Shown: one piece after another, positions 1 to 8,051 of the stretch
Position numbering within the stretch: the stretch's first letter is position 1
How the letters are laid out: each line of letters begins with the position of its first letter
Source: JBJHDF01 sp050486405
Lineage (GTDB): Bacteria; Pseudomonadota; Gammaproteobacteria; Pseudomonadales; Cellvibrionaceae
NCBI GenBank assembly: GCA_050486405.1
Contig: JBJHDF010000019.1
Span: 1 to 64,000 of the forward strand
Length of the DNA: 64,000 nt
Reading direction: 5' to 3'
Position numbers and translations under genes: made by a program
Notes under the pieces: generated by a model
What the model saw: the letters and a program-made list of their open reading frames with translations, nothing else
Told to the model about the DNA's origin: nothing
Databases searched by the model: none

Positions 1-123
1 GCCGGTACGGCTTTGTTTAGCGGAACCACCAAGAACGAAACTGCCGAAGCAGATTCTGACCCGGTGCTCAACGCCGGTAGACTTGACGCTGGCAGCGAAG
101 TTTCAGCCGCCGGAAAAGCCTGA
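1..123 (+). CDS. C-terminal fragment of an unknown protein (cut by window start)
   Basis: Frame 1 is open from the first base to a TGA at 121-123 and encodes 40 residues ending SEVSAAGKA. The composition (Ala, Gly, Glu, Asp, Thr, no hydrophobic run) looks like the soluble or disordered tail of a longer protein. Nothing identifies the family. It could also be a chance open frame, since only 40 codons are visible and the start is outside the window. Confidence 0.35.
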   Translation, partial: AGTALFSGTTKNETAEADSDPVLNAGRLDAGSEVSAAGKA

Positions 124-448
124 AAGAGCTTTAAGGCTGAGCCCTATAACAGTATAATATTATGCTTAATCACCGACATTCGATCTCCAAAGCCATATGG
201 ATAGCAACCCGACTTTTACTACATATTAGCCGGCGAGGCTACCCAGAAAAATAGGGGTGTAACGTAACCTTCAAAGGCGACATGCCAGCGCCTTCGGAGA
301 AACCACTACGGGAAACTGCGAAGATCGTCGGCTGGAGGGATGCTGCGGAGTGGGACTATTCCCTGAGCCTGGGTGCTTCTAACCCTTTGACAACGACATT
401 GCCACACCATCGATCAGGTGTCAATGGTCAAGCGGAGCACCCCCTTCT
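124..448 (+). other. Non-coding stretch with a promoter-like box and several hairpins
   Basis: No convincing gene lies here; an 81-codon frame at 282-527 runs into the antisense of the aminotransferase and has no family look. A perfect TATAAT sits at 153-158, with a weak TTTAAG 17 bp upstream at 130-135. Downstream come short hairpins: TAGCC/GGCTA at 227-241, AAGGCG/CGCCTT at 274-294, GGGT/ACCC at 371-385, and a longer one at 397-426 (CATTG-CC-ACACC paired with GGTGT-CAATG). The dense local pairing could mean a small structured RNA or a leader, but no known RNA family is recognised. Confidence 0.3.
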
Positions 449-1654
449 CTACCCGAAGTCCTGCTGCTCCATCCAGGGAATAATACGCTCGAACGCCTTT
501 TCGATATTCTCCAGGGACGTGGAATAGCTCAGGCGCAGGGCGTTGTTGTAGTCGTTGGCGAAGGTTTCACCGGGGATGGTGCAGACACCGGTTTCCTTGA
601 GCAGGCGCAGGGCGACATTGGTGCCGTTGACGCCTTCGGGCAGGGACGGGAATAGATAAAAAGCGCCCTCGGGTTTGTAGCCGGTCAGGTGTGGGGTCTG
701 TTCCACCAGTTCCACCAGGCGGTCGCGCCGACGGGTGTATTCGGCGCGCATGCTGTCGATGAATTCGTTGCCGCCGAGCAGTGCCGCCACGCCGGCCCAC
801 TGAAAGGGTGTGTTGGCCACGGTGGTGGTGAACATGTGGTAGCGCCGCAGTTTTTTGATGGCGCCCTGGCTGGCGATCATCCAGCCGATGCGCATGCCCG
901 CCATGCTGTAGGTTTTGGAGAAGCTGCTGATCACCATTACATGATCCAGGTCGCTGCAACAGGAGAGCACCGAGGGGTATTCCAGACCGTCATAGATCAG
1001 GTGATCGTAGACCTCGTCGCTGATCACATGGATGCCGCGATAGGCGGCTTCCTCAACAATGGCCTCGATGGTTTCGCGCGGATAGAGAGTGCCGGTGGGA
1101 TTGCTGGGCGAGTTGAGCACAATGGCATAGGTGTGCGGCTCTATGGCGTCGATCACTTCCTGGGGGTCGAGCTGGTGATTGCTTTCCGGGCGCGTGGTGA
1201 CATAGCTCACTTCGCCGCCGTTCATGCGAATCAGCGGCGCATAGAGCATGAATGCCGGGTCCGGCACGATAAAGTGTCGGCCCGGCGCCGACACCGCAGT
1301 GAGCGCCAGGTAGATGGCTTCGGTGGCGCCGGTGGTGATCATGATATTGTCCGGGCTCAGGGCGCGGCCACTGCGCTCGCCGTAATACACCGCCAGGGAT
1401 TCCAGCAGTTCCGGCAGGCCGGCGTCCATGGTGTAACCGGTCTGCCCTCTTTCCAGCGCTTCAACCGCGGCGTCCACCACGTTTTTTGGCGCCGCCAGGT
1501 CGGGTTGGCCGATGGACAGGTGAATCACATCGTCCAGGGTGGATGCCAGGTTGACCATCTTGCGAATACCCGGAATCGGTATGGTCAGCAGCGCCGGGTT
1601 CCAGATGGGATCTTCCGACTCGTACATATCGATATCGAGATTGCTCAGGGGCAT
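449..1654 (-). CDS. PLP-dependent class I/II aminotransferase (aspartate aminotransferase family)
   Basis: A 401-residue fold-type I aminotransferase that transfers the amino group of an amino acid to a 2-oxo acid in the cytoplasm. The PLP lysine is Lys247 in SSFSKTYSMAG, the pyridine-binding Asp is Asp213 in ISDEVY, NSPSNPTG at 181-188 is the usual Asn-containing loop, and RIGW follows at 255-258. An upstream in-frame start would add 52 residues with antisense-like composition. The ATG at 1654 is chosen because GAGGA lies just before it and MPLSNLDI fits the family N-terminus. It is the last gene of the minus-strand catabolic operon, 19 bp after the amidase stop. The exact substrate cannot be read from sequence. 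Confidence 0.9.
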   Translation of the reverse strand: MPLSNLDIDMYESEDPIWNPALLTIPIPGIRKMVNLASTLDDVIHLSIGQPDLAAPKNVVDAAVEALERGQTGYTMDAGLPELLESLAVYYGERSGRALSPDNIMITTGATEAIYLALTAVSAPGRHFIVPDPAFMLYAPLIRMNGGEVSYVTTRPESNHQLDPQEVIDAIEPHTYAIVLNSPSNPTGTLYPRETIEAIVEEAAYRGIHVISDEVYDHLIYDGLEYPSVLSCCSDLDHVMVISSFSKTYSMAGMRIGWMIASQGAIKKLRRYHMFTTTVANTPFQWAGVAALLGGNEFIDSMRAEYTRRRDRLVELVEQTPHLTGYKPEGAFYLFPSLPEGVNGTNVALRLLKETGVCTIPGETFANDYNNALRLSYSTSLENIEKAFERIIPWMEQQDFG

Positions 1655-1673
1655 GGCGTTTTCCTCAAATGAT

Positions 1674-3083
1674 TCAGGCGCTAAACAAGGGTGGGCGACG
1701 ATCGGTGAGCGGCGCCGCCTGCTGGTAGGCCTGGCCGGCGCGCAGTACCAGCGCATCGTTAAAACGGGCGCCGACAATATGCAGCCCGATGGGCAGGTCG
1801 TTGCTGTCAAAGCCGCAGGGCACGGAAAGCCCCGGCTGGCCGGTCATGTTGAACGGATAGGTAAAGGGCGTCCAGGTGGGCCAGCGGGTGCTGGGCCAGT
1901 CCTCGGGTACTTCGCGTCCTGTTTTGAACGCCGTGATGGGAATCGTGGGCGTCAACAGCAGATCGTACTTGCAGTGAAAGTTGGCCATGCGCTCGCGCAG
2001 GGCACTGGCTTCGTTCACGGCGCCGAGATAATCGAGCATGCTCAGCTTCTCCGCCTTGGTGACCACTTTCATCAGCTCCGGGTCCATCAGCTCGCGCTTT
2101 TTTGCACCGAGGTGACGCACGGCATTGGCGGCGCCGCCGTAAAAAAGATGACCAAAGGCCGCCAGTGGATCACTGAAACCGGGATCGACACGCATCACTT
2201 CCGCGCCCAGATCCTCGAACACTTTCACCGCTTTGGCGACGCTGGCTTCCACTTCCGGGTGCACGTCCACATAACCCAGGTTGGGGCTGTAGGCGATCTT
2301 CAAGCCCTTGACGCCCTTGTCGAGATCGGCCAGATAATCGATACCCCGGCGCGGCACGGCCTGGGTGTCGCGATGATCGGGTTCGGACAGCACGTTCATC
2401 ATCAGGGCGCAGTCTTCCACGGTCCAGGTCATGGGGCCGGCGTGCGCCAGGGTGCCAAAGGGGCTGGCGGGCCAGTGCGGCACTTCACCAAAAGACGGCT
2501 TGAGCCCGACGATGCCGCAAAAGGATGCAGGAATGCGAATGGAGCCACCGGCATCGGTGCCCAGCGCCAGCGGCGCCATGCCCAGGGCCACGGCAACAGC
2601 GCTGCCGCCGCTGGAACCGCCGGCGGTTTTTTCCGGGTTCCAGGGGTTGTTGGTGGCGCCGTCGATGGTGTTGTCGGTGACGCCCTTCCAGCCCAACTCG
2701 GGCGTTGTCGTTTTGCCGATGGGGACGTAACCATGGCGCGCCAGAGCGGCGGTGGAGGGCGCGGACTTGTTCAGGGTGCTGTCCGGGTCCACAGTGCGCG
2801 AACCGCGCAGGGTTGGCCACATGGGTGTGAGAAACACATCCTTCACCGCCACCGGCACACCGTCGAGCAGACCCACGGATTCACCGCGCTGATAGCGCGC
2901 TTCGGATTCCCGGGCAAAATTGAGGCTGGTCTCCCGATCCAGCAAACAAAAGCCGTTGGTCTGCCCATCGACGCGCTCGATCTGGTCGAGCATGGCAGTG
3001 GTCGCCTCCACCGGAGACAGCTTGCCGTCGATATAGTGTTGCCGCAGCTCAACAGCGGTCATTTGCAGAATGTCCCGGGACAT
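1674..3083 (-). CDS. Amidase (amidase-signature family)
   Basis: A 469-residue amidase-signature hydrolase that cleaves a carboxamide or related C-N bond. The Ser-cisSer-Lys triad is visible: Lys81 in VAVKDVF, the cis-Ser in GGSSGGS (155-161, probably Ser157) and nucleophile Ser181 in DAGGSIR. Length is normal. An AGGAG lies just before the ATG. It sits between a 2-hydroxyacid dehydrogenase (20 bp upstream) and an aminotransferase (19 bp downstream). It is not obviously GatA because no GatB or GatC neighbours it. In this operon it plausibly releases an amino or 2-oxo acid from an amide or lactam for the GabT/GabD-like steps; that role is inferred. Confidence 0.88.
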   Translation of the reverse strand: MSRDILQMTAVELRQHYIDGKLSPVEATTAMLDQIERVDGQTNGFCLLDRETSLNFARESEARYQRGESVGLLDGVPVAVKDVFLTPMWPTLRGSRTVDPDSTLNKSAPSTAALARHGYVPIGKTTTPELGWKGVTDNTIDGATNNPWNPEKTAGGSSGGSAVAVALGMAPLALGTDAGGSIRIPASFCGIVGLKPSFGEVPHWPASPFGTLAHAGPMTWTVEDCALMMNVLSEPDHRDTQAVPRRGIDYLADLDKGVKGLKIAYSPNLGYVDVHPEVEASVAKAVKVFEDLGAEVMRVDPGFSDPLAAFGHLFYGGAANAVRHLGAKKRELMDPELMKVVTKAEKLSMLDYLGAVNEASALRERMANFHCKYDLLLTPTIPITAFKTGREVPEDWPSTRWPTWTPFTYPFNMTGQPGLSVPCGFDSNDLPIGLHIVGARFNDALVLRAGQAYQQAAPLTDRRPPLFSA

Positions 3084-3103
3084 ATTTTTCTCCTGTTTCG
3101 CTT

Positions 3104-4048
3104 CTACTTTTTTTGTACAAGGTTGTGCAATTCTTCGCCAGCGCGCCAGCGTTTATAGTTGGCCACGAACTGCTCGCCCAGCTTGCGGCGCCAGCCGACA
3201 AAGTCGCCGGCCATATGCGCCGAAATCATCACATCGGGCTGTTGCCACAGCGGGTGCTCCGCCGGCAGCGGTTCCTGCTCGAATACATCCAGTGCGGCAC
3301 CGGCAATAACGCCGCTGCGCAGCGCCGTCAACAGATCGTCGGTATTGACGATGGGGCCGCGACCGACGTTGATCAAGCGCGCGGATTTTTTCATCGCGGC
3401 GAAAGCCCGGCGATCAAACAGTCCCCGGGTCTCGTCGGTGAGCGGCGCCGTGATCACCACGAAATCAAACTCCGGCAATACCCGATGCAGATCCCCGGCG
3501 GCGTAAATGACTTCGAAGTCGTCTGACGGCCGGGCGCTGCGCGCCAGTCCGCTGACGCTCATGCCGGCCGCGCGCAACAATCCGGCCACCCGGGTGCCGA
3601 TGGAGCCGGCCCCCACCACCAGTACCCGCCGCGCCTCGATCAGCTCGGTGTCGCGATGACACCACTGACGGCGCCGCTGGTAGTAGAGGTTGCCCAGGGT
3701 ATCCTTGGCGAAAAGCAAAATCGCACCCAGCACATACTCGGCGATGCCGCGATCGAAAAAGCCCCTGGCGTTGGTGACGGCGATATCGCTGTCCATCAGC
3801 GCGGGAAAATTCAGGGCGTCGATGCCGGCGCTGGTGGCATGCACCCATTGCAGTTGGTGTTTGTCCGGCCAGCAGCGCTCCAGCAGGCCAGTGCGAAAGT
3901 CCGTGACCACCAGCACCTGGGCATCGCCCAAAGCGTCGCGCAGCGCCGTTTCCCCTTCCACCCAGCGCAGATCCGTATCGTCCGGCAATGCCTCGAGGCC
4001 GGGCAGATCTTCCGGCCCGTTTTCGGTGAGAACTACCACACGGGTCAT
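3104..4048 (-). CDS. D-2-hydroxyacid dehydrogenase, NAD(P)-dependent
   Basis: A 314-residue member of the D-isomer-specific 2-hydroxyacid dehydrogenase family, interconverting a 2-oxo acid and its D-2-hydroxy acid with NAD(P)H. The Rossmann motif is VVGAGSIGTRV at about 144-154. The catalytic set is Arg230 (NVGRG), Glu259 (FEQEP) and His278 (ISAHMAG). It resembles the glyoxylate/hydroxypyruvate reductase (GhrA-like) subgroup in length, but substrate cannot be assigned. Its ATG overlaps the stop of the upstream class III transaminase by 4 bp (ATGA), so the two are translationally coupled. It may handle a 2-oxo acid made by the aminotransferases of the operon. Confidence 0.88.
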   Translation of the reverse strand: MTRVVVLTENGPEDLPGLEALPDDTDLRWVEGETALRDALGDAQVLVVTDFRTGLLERCWPDKHQLQWVHATSAGIDALNFPALMDSDIAVTNARGFFDRGIAEYVLGAILLFAKDTLGNLYYQRRRQWCHRDTELIEARRVLVVGAGSIGTRVAGLLRAAGMSVSGLARSARPSDDFEVIYAAGDLHRVLPEFDFVVITAPLTDETRGLFDRRAFAAMKKSARLINVGRGPIVNTDDLLTALRSGVIAGAALDVFEQEPLPAEHPLWQQPDVMISAHMAGDFVGWRRKLGEQFVANYKRWRAGEELHNLVQKK

Positions 4049-5298
4049 GCGGCCACCTCGCTCAGAGCCAGGGAAAAACGCTTCACGGCTTCGTCGATTT
4101 CCCCGGCGCTGACAACCAGCGGCGGCAGCCAGCGTACGATCTGTCCGTCGGTGCCGCAGCGCAGCAGCAAGAGGCCGTTAGCTTCCGCCGCCGCGACCAG
4201 CTTGCCGGCAATGTCGCCCCGGGGATGCCGATAGTCGTCGGCGATTTCCATACCCAGCATCAGGCCCTTGCCGCGAATAGTATCGATACAGGCGTGGCGC
4301 TGCTGCAACTCCTGCAGTCCTGCCAGCAGTTGTTCGCCGCGCGCGGCAGCGTTGGCCACCAGCTTTTCACTGTCAATCACGTCCAGTGTCGCCAGCGCGG
4401 CGGCGCAGGCCACGGCGTTGGCGCCGTAGGTGCCACCCTGGGAGCCGGCGAAACCCTTGCTCATCAACGCCTCAGACGCGGCCATGGCGGACAGCGGGAA
4501 ACCGCTGGCCAGCCCCTTGGCGGTGATAACGATATCCGGTTGCACGCCGAAGTGGCTGTGACTCCAGAAGACGCCGGTACGACCATAGCCGGCCTGAATC
4601 TCGTCGCAAATCAGCAGTATGCCGTGCGCCTTGCAGCGCTCGGCCAGCCCCTGCATAAACGCTTTGTTGGCCGGGTAGTAACCGTACTCACCCTGCACCG
4701 GCTCGATCAGCAGCGCCGCCGTATCTTCCGGCGCCGACTGGGTCTTGAAAATATGGTCCAACTCGCGCAGACAGAAATCCGTGGCGGTGTCCTGATCCCA
4801 GCCGTAGCGATAGGCGTGGGGAAAGGGTGCCACCACCACCCCGGCCATCATGGGATGAAAACCCGTGCGCACCTTGGTGCCGGATGTGGTGAGCGACGCG
4901 GCGCCCATGGTGCGACCGTGAAATCCGCCATTGAACACAATGATATTGGCGCGCCCCGTGGCGTGGCGGGCCAGGCGCATACCCATTTCCACCGCTTCGG
5001 AGCCGGCGTTGCTGAAGGCCACCGAATCGATGTCACCGGGCAGTTTTTCCGCAAGGCGATCAGTGAGGGCCAACATGGGTTCGTGGGTCACGGTGGTGTA
5101 CTGGGCGTGCACCACCCTGGCAACCTGGGCCTGGGCCGCGGCCACCACCTTGGGATGACAGTGGCCGGTGCTGGTGACACCGATGCCGGAGGTAAAATCC
5201 AGATACTTTTTGCCACGGGTGTCGTACAGCCAGGACCCCTCGCCCCGCGCGACACAGACTTGAGTGGCTTGCTTGATCAGCGGCGATAGATGATTCAT
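4045..5298 (-). CDS. Class III aminotransferase (4-aminobutyrate transaminase-like)
   Basis: A 417-residue omega-amino acid:2-oxo acid transaminase. The PLP lysine is Lys261 in ITAKGLASGFP, the Asp contacting PLP is Asp232 in CDEIQAGYGRTG, and NAGSEA at about 97-102 binds phosphate. Overall it looks like GabT/PuuE (GABA to succinate semialdehyde with 2-oxoglutarate as acceptor). Class III enzymes for beta-alanine, ornithine or taurine look similar, so the substrate is inferred from the neighbouring succinate-semialdehyde dehydrogenase. It lies 88 bp after the beta-decarboxylating dehydrogenase and overlaps the hydroxyacid dehydrogenase start by 4 bp. Confidence 0.88.
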   Translation of the reverse strand: MNHLSPLIKQATQVCVARGEGSWLYDTRGKKYLDFTSGIGVTSTGHCHPKVVAAAQAQVARVVHAQYTTVTHEPMLALTDRLAEKLPGDIDSVAFSNAGSEAVEMGMRLARHATGRANIIVFNGGFHGRTMGAASLTTSGTKVRTGFHPMMAGVVVAPFPHAYRYGWDQDTATDFCLRELDHIFKTQSAPEDTAALLIEPVQGEYGYYPANKAFMQGLAERCKAHGILLICDEIQAGYGRTGVFWSHSHFGVQPDIVITAKGLASGFPLSAMAASEALMSKGFAGSQGGTYGANAVACAAALATLDVIDSEKLVANAAARGEQLLAGLQELQQRHACIDTIRGKGLMLGMEIADDYRHPRGDIAGKLVAAAEANGLLLLRCGTDGQIVRWLPPLVVSAGEIDEAVKRFSLALSEVAA

Positions 5299-5386
5299 GG
5301 TGTCGGCTCCTGATGACGTTGATTGCGAGTGAGCGTGTTTACGGGCGGGGTGTCGGTTGCGCGGACAAAAACAAAGTGGCAGTCAA

Positions 5387-6526
5387 TCAAAGGCCGGCGA
5401 TAACACCCTGGGTGATGTCATGGCTGGATCGTCGCCGCTTGTCGCGAGCCTGCAACAGATCATTGGCGACGGCCTGCCGCAATTGTTCGGCGGCGGCGGG
5501 AAAAGTCAGCCACTCCAGCAGCATGGCGGTAGTGAGCAGCATGGCGGCGGGATTGGCCAGGCCTTGACCGGCGATATCCGGCGCGCTGCCGTGGGTGGGT
5601 TCGAACAGCGCCGGCCAATCCCGGCGTTCGGGGTTGATATTGCACGAGGGCGCCAGACCGAGTCCACCGGCCAGCACCGCCGCCAGATCCGTAAGAATAT
5701 CACCGTGCAGGTTGCTGGCCACCACCACGTCAAACTCCCAGGGGCACTGCACAAATTTCATGCAGGCGGCGTCCACCAGTTGGTGATTGACACCGATACC
5801 CGGAAACTCCCTGGCCACTTCGGCAAACACTTCACTGTACATTTCGCCCCAGGACGGCTGCGCGTTGCGCTTGGTAATGAGACATACCTGCGCCTGCGCT
5901 TCGCCTTTCTCAAGACAGGTGTAACGACGCGGCTGATCGCGGCGCTGAACCAATCTCTCGCTGGCGCGACGAAACGCGTGGCGAATCAGGCGCTCGGTGG
6001 CGGTGCGCGTAAACACTTCCAGATGGGTGGCCACTTCATGAGGTGTGCCCGGATGCAGTCGCCCACCCTGGTCGACGTATTCGCCTTCGCTGTTTTCGCG
6101 AATCACCAGCATGTCCACCTGCTCTGCCCGGGGGTCGGCCAGATAGCGCGGCGCGCCGGGCAACAGGCGCGCCGGCCGTTCGCAGGCCCAGAGTTGCAAC
6201 CCCTTGCGAAAGCGCAACAGGGGCGCCAGGGAAACACTGTCGGGCAGACGGTAGCGATCGGCATCGGTCAGCGGGCCGGGATCGCCCAGGGCACCCAACA
6301 GCAGCGCGTCGTAGGCTTTGACCTGCTCCAGTGCGTCATCGGGCATCATCTGTCCGTACCGGGCGTGCCAGGCAGTGGCCGGCCACTCCAGCCAGTCCCA
6401 CTCCAGAGGGAGTGATTGCCGTTCGCGCAGCGCTTCCAGCACTAGCTGTGCGGCTTGCATCACTTCGCCGCCGATGCCGTCGCCCGGCATCAGGGCAATG
6501 CGTTTAGCATGGGCGGTTGCTGCCAC
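5387..6526 (-). CDS. Isocitrate/isopropylmalate dehydrogenase family (D-malate/tartrate dehydrogenase-like)
   Basis: A beta-decarboxylating dehydrogenase of about 379 residues oxidising a (2R)-hydroxy acid with NAD. The signature features are MPGDGIGGEV near the N-terminus, LLLGALGDPG, the substrate loop VIRENSEGEY, TKRNAQ in place of the usual TK(S/A)NA lysine region, and the metal-binding DAACM and SNLHGDILTD segments. RENSEGEY with a following GGR is closer to D-malate/tartrate dehydrogenases than to LeuB. I prefer the GTG at 6526, which overlaps the gabD stop by one base (TAGTG), is preceded by GGTGGGG and gives the family-typical short N-terminus. An ATG at 6544 would add six residues. 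Confidence 0.82.
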   Translation of the reverse strand: MAATAHAKRIALMPGDGIGGEVMQAAQLVLEALRERQSLPLEWDWLEWPATAWHARYGQMMPDDALEQVKAYDALLLGALGDPGPLTDADRYRLPDSVSLAPLLRFRKGLQLWACERPARLLPGAPRYLADPRAEQVDMLVIRENSEGEYVDQGGRLHPGTPHEVATHLEVFTRTATERLIRHAFRRASERLVQRRDQPRRYTCLEKGEAQAQVCLITKRNAQPSWGEMYSEVFAEVAREFPGIGVNHQLVDAACMKFVQCPWEFDVVVASNLHGDILTDLAAVLAGGLGLAPSCNINPERRDWPALFEPTHGSAPDIAGQGLANPAAMLLTTAMLLEWLTFPAAAEQLRQAVANDLLQARDKRRRSSHDITQGVIAGL

Positions 6527-7989
6527 TATTCCCCACCCATGCACAGATACTTGAGTTCCGTATACTCCTCGATGCCGTGACGGGAACCTTCCCGCCCCAG
6601 ACCCGAGGCCTTGACGCCGCCAAAGGGCGCCACCGGACTGGAGATGGCGCCTTCGTTGATGCCCACCATGCCGGTTTCCAGCGCGTCAGCGACGCGCCAG
6701 ATGCGGTGGATGTCGCGGCTGTAAAAATACGACGCCAGGCCGTAGGGTGTGCTGTTGGCCTGGGCAATGGCCTCTTCTTCCGTGGAGAATTTCAGCACGG
6801 CCGCCAGAGGGCCGAAGGTTTCCTCGTGGCAGAGCTGCATGTCGGCGGTGACATTGGTCAGCAGCACAGGCTTTACAAAGTTGCCGTTGTCGCCTGTGGG
6901 CGCATCGCCATAAACCCGATTGGCGCCCTTGGCGATGGCGTCCTCGTAGTGCTGACAAACTTTTTTAACGGCGGCGGCGTTGATCAGCGCCGACTGATTG
7001 ACACCCTCGGCAAAACCGTCACCCAACTGCAAACCTGCCATGGCCTTGCCGAGCCGGGCGACAAACTCGTCATGCACCGACGCCTGCACCAGAAAGCGGT
7101 TGGCGCACACGCAGGTCTGCCCGGTATTGCGGAACTTGGAGGCCATGGCCCCTTCGACAGCGCGATCCAGATCCGCGTCATCAAAAACGATAAAGGGCGC
7201 ATTGCCACCCAGCTCCAGGGAAATTTTCTGCACATGCTGCGCGCATTGGGCCATAAGTTTGCGCCCCACGGCAGTGGATCCGGTAAAGCTCAACTTGCGC
7301 ACCACGGCGCTGCCGGTCAGCGTTTCACCAATCAGCTGTGGCTTGCCGGTAACCACATTGAAAACACCCGGGGGAATGCCTGCTTCGCGACTCAATGCCG
7401 CCAGCGCCAATGCGGTGTAGGGTGTGGCTTCGGCCGGCTTGACAATCATGGAGCAGCCTGCCGCCAGGGCGGCACCCGCCTTGCGGGTGATCATGGCGGC
7501 GGGAAAGTTCCAGGGTGTAATGGCTACTGTGACGCCCACCGGCTGGCGCGTGACCACGATATGCTGATTGGGTTTGAAACCGGGAATGGTTTCACCGTAC
7601 ACACGCCGCGCTTCCTCGGCGAACCAGCGAAAGAAGGCGGCAGCGTATTCCACTTCGCCCTTGGCTTCTGCCAGCGGCTTGCCCTGCTCCAGAGTCATCA
7701 GCGCGCCGAGATCGTCGCGGTGCTCCAGCATCAATTGGTGCCAGCGGTAGAGCGCGTCGGCGCGCTCGGCGGCGGTGTGTGACCGCCAATGTTCAAAACC
7801 GGATTTTGCTGTTGCGATAACGCCGTCGATATCGGCAGCGGTCAGAGAAGGGACTGTTCCGATGATGTCACCGGTGGCGGGGTTGTCTACCTCGAATGTG
7901 GAGCCGTCACTCGAATCCACCCATTCTCCCCCAACATAACATTGTTGGCGAAACAAATGCGCGGCTTTGAGCCGTTCCGGGCTGAACAT
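6526..7989 (-). CDS. gabD: NAD(P)-dependent succinate-semialdehyde dehydrogenase (GabD-like)
   Basis: A 487-residue aldehyde dehydrogenase oxidising succinate semialdehyde or a similar omega-oxo acid to the acid. Catalytic residues are Glu259 (LELGGNAP) and Cys293 in GQTCVCANR. The second cysteine, Cys295, is the CxC pair typical of bacterial GabD. TPWNFP (158-163) and FTGSTAVG (235-242) are the cofactor-site motifs. The start is firm: AGGAG lies 5 bases before the ATG. The 62 bp AT-rich gap to the glutamate dehydrogenase could hold a separate operon promoter, though no good -35/-10 pair is clear. The neighbouring class III transaminase supports a GABA-shunt-like role. Confidence 0.9.
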   Translation of the reverse strand: MFSPERLKAAHLFRQQCYVGGEWVDSSDGSTFEVDNPATGDIIGTVPSLTAADIDGVIATAKSGFEHWRSHTAAERADALYRWHQLMLEHRDDLGALMTLEQGKPLAEAKGEVEYAAAFFRWFAEEARRVYGETIPGFKPNQHIVVTRQPVGVTVAITPWNFPAAMITRKAGAALAAGCSMIVKPAEATPYTALALAALSREAGIPPGVFNVVTGKPQLIGETLTGSAVVRKLSFTGSTAVGRKLMAQCAQHVQKISLELGGNAPFIVFDDADLDRAVEGAMASKFRNTGQTCVCANRFLVQASVHDEFVARLGKAMAGLQLGDGFAEGVNQSALINAAAVKKVCQHYEDAIAKGANRVYGDAPTGDNGNFVKPVLLTNVTADMQLCHEETFGPLAAVLKFSTEEEAIAQANSTPYGLASYFYSRDIHRIWRVADALETGMVGINEGAISSPVAPFGGVKASGLGREGSRHGIEEYTELKYLCMGGE

Positions 7990-8051
7990 ATGTACTCCTG
8001 TGCTATAGGATAACCTTTTTCATACAATACTTTATATAACTTTGAGAATCA

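Noticed and set aside
124..260. Possible cyclic di-GMP-I riboswitch (pieces such as CAAAGCC and AGCCGG)
   Set aside because: The conserved elements are not in the right order or spacing, and no GCAAACC/GAAA pairing scaffold is present.
449..1810. Longer aminotransferase start at 1810
   Set aside because: The extra 52 residues are the amidase coding region read in another frame; the ATG at 1654 has a good ribosome-binding site.
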